From NCBI GenBank assembly GCA_022567815.1, contig JADFGI010000072.1, positions 1-10,669 on the forward strand: DNA of 10,669 bases, read 5' to 3'. The stretch is from Nitrospinota bacterium (GTDB lineage: Bacteria; Nitrospinota; Nitrospinia; Nitrospinales; VA-1). The translations under genes and the position numbers were made by a program. The notes under the pieces were generated by a model, which was given only the letters and a program-made list of their open reading frames with translations, was not told the DNA's origin and searched no databases. Shown here one piece after another: positions 1 through 5,700 of the stretch (positions within the stretch are counted from its first letter, which is position 1; each line of letters opens with the position of its first letter).

Positions 1-37
1 ATGTCCAACTAATACAATTGAAACTTCCCTGCAAAAC

Positions 38-1384
38 CTATTTCTCTTCCCCAGATGCCCCGGAAAATTCAGGCAGTTTCAACGATTTAAGGTAGGCTAA
101 AATGTCCGCCACCTCTTGAACTTCCAGCAGGTCCTTGAAATTGCCCGGCATCATGGAAATTTTCTGAGTTTTATATTTTTTGATCTGCTCCTTGCGGATG
201 TACATATCGTTGCCTTCCTTATCAACGATATCCAGTCCGGAATCATCCTCAAATTTCAGAATTCCGGTTAAAAATATTCTTTCGTTGGTTAAAATAAGCA
301 CCGTTGAATACCCGGCAGTAATCACCGCCTTGGGATCGAGAATAGATTCCAGTAAAAAGGACCGCGAGCGGCTGGTTCCGACATAACTCAAACTCGGGCC
401 AATCGTCCCTCCTTCATCCTTAACGCGATGACATTTGGAACAATAAACTTTACCTTCGGGATCAAAAAAAAGACTTTTCCCTTTTTCAGGATTGCCAGCC
501 GTCTCCATGAAAGTTTGCCAATCCGGCGGAGTCCCGCCGTTTTCAGAATCCAATCCGCTTAAGAAAGCCACCAGGACTTGCGCCTCTTCAGGGGCCACAT
601 TCATATTGGGCATTTTTGTTTCCGGTTTGTAAGCATGGGGATTCAATATCCACGCATACAACCATTCAGGCCCATAGCGGGCGCCTGCTTGAGAAAGATC
701 CGGTCCAATTTTTCCACCTACTTTTTCTCCCTCAACTTCCAACCGGTGACAGGCGAAACAACTCTTTTTCTTTTTGAATAATTTTTCCCCCGCCTGAATG
801 GCCGAATCTTTTTCACCTTCATCCTTAAACCATTTTTTAAACCTTTGAATGTCCCCCTTTGAAACCGGTTCGTCCAAAGGGCGATCCGAATTTACGCCCT
901 GTGGTAAAAAGACCGGATGGGAATCATCCTCGCCCATATCCCTGATATAAGCGACCAGCGCCCATATCTCGGCTTCCGACAAGGTTTTGCCAAATACCGG
1001 CATCAAATGCGATTTTCGGACGCCCGCTCCGCCCATATTAATTACTCTGAAGATCTGATGGTTGGTTTTTTTTGCCTGGAATTTTGAATCGGATAGTTCA
1101 GCCGGTTCCTTGTCCAAAAATTCCGCGTTGAATCCATCCCCGTCCCCGGAAAGTCCATGACAGTGAGCACAATAATGGACGAACAGGGTTTTGCCTTTTT
1201 TGACCAGAAAGCGGGGAGTTTTCCGGACCACCTCTACAGAGTCATCCCCGCCGCCGGCCCATATCACAGGAGTGGAGCCGATGATTAAAAGGAACGCCGT
1301 ACTCAATGCAAGAATGCGAGAAATCATATTGCTCAATGAGCGACCCTGCCGCAAGAGTACAGGGTATCCGACAAAGGTTTTCAT
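38..1384 (-). CDS. Exported triheme c-type cytochrome with a Planctomycete-type third heme domain
   Basis: Predicted periplasmic electron carrier of 448 residues. Three CxxCH heme sites are visible: C72-C75-H76, C209-C212-H213 and C315-C318-H319. Each is followed by a plausible axial Met in a Met-Pro context (M128, M258, M411/M412), so there are three cytochrome c domains at about 60-150, 195-280 and 300-436. The third domain matches my memory of the Pirellula/Verrucomicrobium-type heme-binding family (TIGR02603): after CxxCH come a GP-SLS stretch, an L-ESILDP stretch, a TGIL strand and a final SMMPG-to-AYL helix. A hydrophobic segment at about 22-43 looks like a Sec signal peptide. The start is uncertain. 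ATG at 1384 has an AAGG-like site about 9 bases upstream and gives a long n-region. ATG at 1327 (Met20) gives a compact signal peptide, and the codons between the two overlap a repeat-like sequence. Downstream on the same strand from the copper protein and the oxidase, it is a candidate electron acceptor. No membrane anchor other than the signal is seen. Confidence 0.9.
   Translation of the reverse strand: MKTFVGYPVLLRQGRSLSNMISRILALSTAFLLIIGSTPVIWAGGGDDSVEVVRKTPRFLVKKGKTLFVHYCAHCHGLSGDGDGFNAEFLDKEPAELSDSKFQAKKTNHQIFRVINMGGAGVRKSHLMPVFGKTLSEAEIWALVAYIRDMGEDDSHPVFLPQGVNSDRPLDEPVSKGDIQRFKKWFKDEGEKDSAIQAGEKLFKKKKSCFACHRLEVEGEKVGGKIGPDLSQAGARYGPEWLYAWILNPHAYKPETKMPNMNVAPEEAQVLVAFLSGLDSENGGTPPDWQTFMETAGNPEKGKSLFFDPEGKVYCSKCHRVKDEGGTIGPSLSYVGTSRSRSFLLESILDPKAVITAGYSTVLILTNERIFLTGILKFEDDSGLDIVDKEGNDMYIRKEQIKKYKTQKISMMPGNFKDLLEVQEVADILAYLKSLKLPEFSGASGEEK
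1335..1355. repeat. Degenerate arm of the dispersed hairpin repeat, inside the 5' end of the cytochrome gene
   Basis: These 21 bases match 1507-1527 at 18 positions, and all three differences are transitions. The conserved parts are AATGAGCG at the left and GCCGCAAG at the right. Just to the right, CCCTG and CAGGG can pair around an 11-base loop, echoing the hairpins of the intergenic copy. The match lies in codons for residues 10-17 of the longer reading of the cytochrome, ahead of Met20, and bears on the start choice. Confidence 0.55.
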
Positions 1385-1405
1385 TTAAAAGCCCTTGCAA
1401 GGTAT

Positions 1406-1435
1406 GGGGAATAAAACCCACTGGTGGGAATCAAA
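1406..1435. repeat. Direct repeat, left copy (with CCCACTGGTGGG palindrome)
   Basis: This is a roughly 30-base sequence with GGGGAAT at one end and the inverted repeat CCCAC-TG-GTGGG in its centre. It recurs in the same orientation at 1658-1686 with only a few differences. The two copies bracket about 220 bases of hairpin-rich sequence. They are longer than the target duplications of known insertion sequences, so they may be modules of a composite repeat rather than insertion scars. Confidence 0.75.
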
Positions 1436-1440
1436 TATTA

Positions 1441-1657
1441 AGGACGTCTCAAAAAATTTACATGGCAAAACTTGAGGAATGATAGCTCAATTCATAGCCA
1501 CATTCAAATGAGCGGCTCCGCCGCAAGCGGCCAGCGTACCGCTGGAGGAAATAATAACGTGCGATGAAATTTTGCAGAATTAATAGTTTTCTTATAATCA
1601 TATGGGCTCGTGAGCACAGTGAGCGTCTGCCCTGCATCTCCTCCCCCGTTGCGGGGC
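1441..1657. repeat. Hairpin-rich dispersed repeat block (REP/MITE-like), no gene
   Basis: This block fills most of the 406-base gap between the copper-protein gene and the cytochrome gene. It contains a chain of short hairpins: GCGGC-TCC-GCCGC at 1512-1524, CCAGCG-TAC-CGCTGG at 1531-1545, and CCCCG-TTG-CGGGG at about 1644-1656. The 1531-1562 portion recurs at 10397-10428 and the 1507-1527 portion at 1335-1355. No transposase is encoded, and the only open frame is a repeat-derived one. The structure fits a non-autonomous REP or MITE-type element. I cannot name its family. Confidence 0.65.
1531..1562. repeat. Dispersed repeat core, copy 1
   Basis: A perfect 6-base-stem inverted repeat (CCAGCG-TAC-CGCTGG) is followed by an AT-rich tail. 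It aligns without gaps to 10397-10428 with 29 of 32 bases identical, including all 15 bases of the hairpin. Confidence 0.8.
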
Positions 1658-1686
1658 GGGGAATTAAACCCACTGGTGGGATTAAA
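1658..1686. repeat. Direct repeat, right copy
   Basis: Second copy of the sequence at 1406-1435, in the same orientation and with the same CCCAC-TG-GTGGG core. It lies between the hairpin block and the terminator of the copper-protein gene. Confidence 0.75.
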
Positions 1687-1728
1687 AATGATTTAAGAAA
1701 AATTTCACATTGTTGAATACCCTATCTT

Positions 1729-1764
1729 AAAAAAAAACGGCACCGGGAAAAGATCCCGATGCCG
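1729..1764 (-). terminator. Intrinsic terminator of the copper-protein gene
   Basis: Read on the minus strand, the 11-base stem CGGCATCGGGA pairs with TCCCGGTGCCG (one G-U wobble) around a 5-base loop, followed directly by nine T residues. It starts 27 bases past the stop of the copper-protein gene. It should stop most transcription before the cytochrome gene, so the latter probably has its own promoter. Confidence 0.9.
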
Positions 1765-1790
1765 CGATAATCCAGTTTTTTCAGAACAAC

Positions 1791-2600
1791 TTATTTTTTG
1801 CTAATGGTAAAGTCCGCTTTGGCTTCGCCATCACCTACGGTTATTTCCTGAGTGGATTCACCGACATAGGGATGCCAAGCAGTCACCTTGTATGTGCCTG
1901 CAGGAATTCCATCAATTTTGAAGGATCCATCCGCACCGCTAATGGCATTGTAAGGATTCCATACGATCCTCCCATCCGCCTCCATGAAGTTGTGCTGGTC
2001 GCATTGCAGGAAGAAATGCTTGTCTTTTTTTGCCTTAAACCGTTTAAAAGATTTGGTCACATCCGAGGAACTGCCCTTCGAAGGCAACGGTTTATTGAAC
2101 AACGTCTTTCTGCTGGCGCCTGCTACTGAGTATCCGTGCGGATTGTGCAGGATTTCTTCGTCATGATTAACTATAATAAGCAACCCCTTTTTCTGGCCCT
2201 TGGGAGTTTTCCGGATGACCATCATCTTGGGAAAAATATCGCAGGTTCTAAAATCGATTTGGGTAATTTCTGTCGGCCAGGCTTTACCTTTGGTGATTTT
2301 TTCGATGAACACAACCGCATCCTTAAGCTTCCCATCGGCAACAACCACTTTTTGACGAGGCCGAATATTTCCTTCTATGGTATCAGGATGGGTCACGCAA
2401 AATTCGACGTTTTTACCTTTACTCAGATCTTCCATGATTGGGGGTGGGACATCCCCTTTAAAATTAACCACGCCACTGATGGATCCGGCCCCTGCCGCGC
2501 CTTCTTCATACTTGGGTTTTTTTGCGGCAAAGCTGGTGGAAGCACTGAACACAAACGCGATAACTACCAATAAAACTCCAAACATTCCTTTTTTAATCAC
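1791..2600 (-). CDS. Exported cupredoxin-like copper protein with C-terminal carboxypeptidase-regulatory-like domain
   Basis: 269 residues, likely a periplasmic electron carrier or copper-binding protein. The first 25 residues form a Sec signal peptide (two Lys, a hydrophobic run, cleavage near SFA-A). Residues about 38-210 resemble the family often annotated as methylamine-utilisation or plastocyanin-like proteins. Its hallmarks here are a Cys (C120) before the central strands, the LHNPHGY motif (H152/H155) and a C200-x2-H203-x2-M206 loop, giving a His-Cys-His-Met set suited to a type 1 copper. C68 and C120 could form a disulfide. Residues about 215-269 are a beta-sandwich of the carboxypeptidase-regulatory or Cna-B type, with GADGSFKI and PAGTYKV signatures. 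The start is a GTG preceded by AAGGAGG at 8 bases. A promoter and two flanking terminators make it a single-gene unit between the oxidase and the cytochrome. A role carrying electrons between them is inference. Confidence 0.88.
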   Translation of the reverse strand: MIKKGMFGVLLVVIAFVFSASTSFAAKKPKYEEGAAGAGSISGVVNFKGDVPPPIMEDLSKGKNVEFCVTHPDTIEGNIRPRQKVVVADGKLKDAVVFIEKITKGKAWPTEITQIDFRTCDIFPKMMVIRKTPKGQKKGLLIIVNHDEEILHNPHGYSVAGASRKTLFNKPLPSKGSSSDVTKSFKRFKAKKDKHFFLQCDQHNFMEADGRIVWNPYNAISGADGSFKIDGIPAGTYKVTAWHPYVGESTQEITVGDGEAKADFTISKK

Positions 2601-2608
2601 TATTTATT

Positions 2609-2615
2609 CCTCCTT
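2609..2615 (-). promoter_or_regulatory. Shine-Dalgarno supporting a GTG start
   Basis: On the minus strand a full AAGGAGG sits 8 bases before the GTG at 2600. It fixes the start of the copper-protein gene, which has no ATG start at that position. Confidence 0.85.
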
Positions 2616-2677
2616 AATTAAACAAAAAAATCCCTTACCCTAACCGATATCCCTGCCTGTTGGTTTTATGGCGGGTG

Positions 2678-2686
2678 ATTATAGCA
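2678..2686 (-). promoter_or_regulatory. Extended -10 promoter for the copper-protein gene
   Basis: The minus strand reads TGCTATAAT, a perfect sigma-70 -10 hexamer with the extended TGn motif. No good -35 hexamer is present at 16-18 bases, which is usual for extended -10 promoters. Transcription would begin near 2671 and leave a leader of about 70 bases. It lies just past the terminator of the oxidase gene, so the copper protein can be transcribed independently. Confidence 0.65.
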
Positions 2687-2715
2687 TTAAATTCTCAAAC
2701 CACTAAGGAAACTTC

Positions 2716-2749
2716 AAAAAAAGGGAGCCCAAACAACCGGGCTCCCTTT
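2716..2749 (-). terminator. Intrinsic terminator of the multicopper oxidase gene
   Basis: Read on the minus strand, AAGGGAGCCC pairs perfectly with GGGCTCCCTT around an 8-base loop, and a run of T residues follows. It begins about 19 bases past the oxidase stop codon. Confidence 0.9.
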
Positions 2750-2767
2750 AATCTGAAAATTATCGAA

Positions 2768-5700
2768 TCAACGATTCATCGATAATCGCTCATCCTCGGG
2801 GTTGGAAGCGGATTTCACTCCCTTCGGGGTCACGCTTCCCAAAGGCAGAATCGACCGCTCACCCTGCGGCAGAACCTTGAAATAACCCCATTGCCCGGCC
2901 TGCTGGTAAGGGGTCCTCGCGTTCAACCAGAGGTAGGTTCCGGGGTTCCGGTAAGTACCGCCAGCCGTGAAGAAGGCCTGGATGTACTCGCCTGCACCGA
3001 ACTGTTCCACATCGATCATATCAGATCCCTCCTGATTCATGTGGCGGCGCCACTGATGACCGTCGAGATTGAACATCTGGTTCTGCTCGTTATGCGCTCC
3101 GAAGATGTTGATCATCACCCGGTCACCCGCATGCGCTTTCAGCACAGGGGTTGCGGGGTCGCTGTCTGCGGCAACACAAGGCGTGAACATGTTACCAAGT
3201 TCACAACCTTCGTCCTCGCGATAGCTCCAGGGCTCCAGACGATAGTTCACGCCGGTCAAACCCGCTACGTTCTGCAGGTAAGGCATGAAAGACGTCCCGA
3301 GGATGTTGTCCTCGTCCTGGAAATACAACGCGAAGTCGCGGTAGTTCTCAAGGTTTGCGTTCTCAGGATACGATTTGTCGATGATGACATCGGCTTTCCA
3401 GGAGTTGCCAAGGGAAATGTCTTTCCCCGTCTCCGGGTCACGATACACCGATCCTCTCGGACCGATGATGATGCCGCCGTACAAACCGTCCCGGACGTTG
3501 GTCGTCAAGTTGCCGAAGTCCCAAATCAATGCGCCGTTAATTCCATAATCCTTATGCGCATAAAAAGTGAAAACTTTGGACTTGCCGGGCGCCACCGTCT
3601 GATCTCCAGGATTGTTCCCTACATTGATCCCCTGTGAATCCAGAGGATCGAACGCGATGTTGTTGGCGTGCAGGGAAGCATTCCCTTCCTTCAAACGATT
3701 GGTCAGCTTGATTTTGACACAATCGCCGATGTTGACACGCAATGTCAACGGATGCGGCATCACGCCACTGTCCGCCACCTTGCTCACTTCGCCCTCAAGA
3801 GCGAAGATCTTGCCATCGGGGTTGTAAAGGAGGAGTTTGCGCTCGAAATCCACTTCAATCTCATCCTCGGTGTTGGGATTGAACTTCAACGCTTTGTTGA
3901 TCGCAACCACGCTGAAATTCTTCACCGGAGCGCCTTTCGGACAAAGAGTCTTTCTGACTTTTTTCTTGAACTCTTTCTCCCCATTGCCCGGTAACACTTT
4001 CAAGTCCTTCTGCAACTCATCATGAATACGCAAGATCGACCAACTACCTTCAGACAGATGGGAAGTTCGACCATCATAGATAATATAGTCTCCCGCCATC
4101 TGCTGATAGCCGCCCGCAGTGGTCGCCAGGTCATAACGTTCAGCGATTCCTATATGCAGGGCGTTGGTAACCCTCGAATCCTTGTCGTACCGCTCGGGGC
4201 GGTAACCATGACCGGAAACAACGAAGGTATGGGTCTCGTTCATCATGCCATGAAGAACACGGAACATAATGCTGTCGCCCACATAAGCGCGGAGCATTGG
4301 TGTATCCGGGTCCCTGTGTACTTTGCTGCTGAACAACCAGGATGCGTCTTTGTTGGAGGCCAACCTTGCGGACAATGAAGCCGCGCGGAAGTTGAAACCG
4401 CCTCCCGTCGTATGCGTCCCGCCATTCAGGTGCGGAAAAGCCACTTCCAGTATGTCGTCAGGCATCTGAAATGAGATGGACTGACCCGCCGCAATGGCGT
4501 TCGCCCGAGACAACCCTGGAGGATTGCCCGCAGTCACCAACTGGGCGGTGTGCGGCACGGTGTCATGCAACTGAACCACGATTTCCCGGAAACTTCCGTT
4601 GCGTCCATAGGCGAAAGGCTCCGTACCGTGGATGTCAGCTACAACACCGCTACGAATCGTTTTTCCCGTGGTGGGATCATGGTAGGTCGATCCCCACGGT
4701 TCAACGATGGTGGACCCGATGCCGCCATGTGGCCAGGTGGTCGCGCCAAACGCGTGGTCATGCCAGAACACGAGTCCCACATCGACATCCACCCACCAGC
4801 GGTAACGGACAAACTCGGTACTCACAATCTGCCCAGCCGCGTGGTCATGGGACATTGCCTGGGTAAACGTGATCTTGTATTTACCGTCCTTGGCAGGGTT
4901 CTTGTTGGGATCAGGATTCATTGACTTGATCCAGCGCGCGTCCTTCTTGTTGGGAACTTCGATACCTACCATGATATCCGCTCCAACATGGAAGGCAGTC
5001 GCCCCCTTAGCCATCTGGATTTCGACCGTTGTCGATCCCGCTTTAACCGCTTTCAGCAGTTTGGCGTTCATCGGAACGGGCATACCCACATGGTGACCAT
5101 CTTTCATCTTCTTGGTGAACTGCCGGTAAGATCTCATGGATTGATCGTATGAGAACCCGGAAATAACCCCGTCCGACGCCTGATTGTCGAACTGGAAGAA
5201 ATGCGGATGGATGTTGACTTTTGACATCTGAAAGTTAGTGAAGTCATCATCATCCCACTCACTGGTAAGAAGAATATCTACACAATCATAAACATTGGCA
5301 CGGATAACCAGCGGAATGGCTTTCTTTGGATCCGCTTTCACCTCTGCCATATCCTCATCGATCACGTAAATCAAACCATATTTGTCGATGATCGGAGGCG
5401 TATTACCAACTGCGCCGGAAAGTTCAATCGGCGTGTTGATAAAATGCAGGTTGTACTGCTTCCTGCCAGCTCCGCCCGGACAAAGGCTCCAACGTCCGTG
5501 CTCACCCGGTTTCGCGGGAGCGCTGCTTTCAACATTGGGACCGGAATTTCCATTACCCGACTCTGAATGCAGGTTCTCAGTATGAGTCGCCAGATGAAAC
5601 GGCTCCAGCCACGGCGCTCCGCCATGATGACGGGCAAAAGGCACCCGCTTGCCAAAATGCGGCGTCATGTGCGGCCAGGCCAGTTTGCCGGTCAACGGCG

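Noticed and set aside
1458..1673. 71-codon open frame on the minus strand in the intergenic repeat block
   Set aside because: It lies entirely within the hairpin-rich repeat, lacks a ribosome site, and its peptide looks like translated repeat sequence rather than a protein.
1406..1686. CRISPR array from the two spaced direct repeats
   Set aside because: There are only two repeat units, separated by more than 200 bases of structured sequence, and no cas genes.
2136..2573. 145-codon open frame on the plus strand opposite the copper-protein gene
   Set aside because: The minus-strand gene has a signal peptide, copper motif, Shine-Dalgarno, promoter and terminator; the plus-strand frame has none of these.
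2891..3637. 248-codon open frame on the plus strand opposite the oxidase gene
   Set aside because: It is antisense to strongly supported coding sequence with recognisable cupredoxin units, resembles no family, and looks like a codon-bias shadow.
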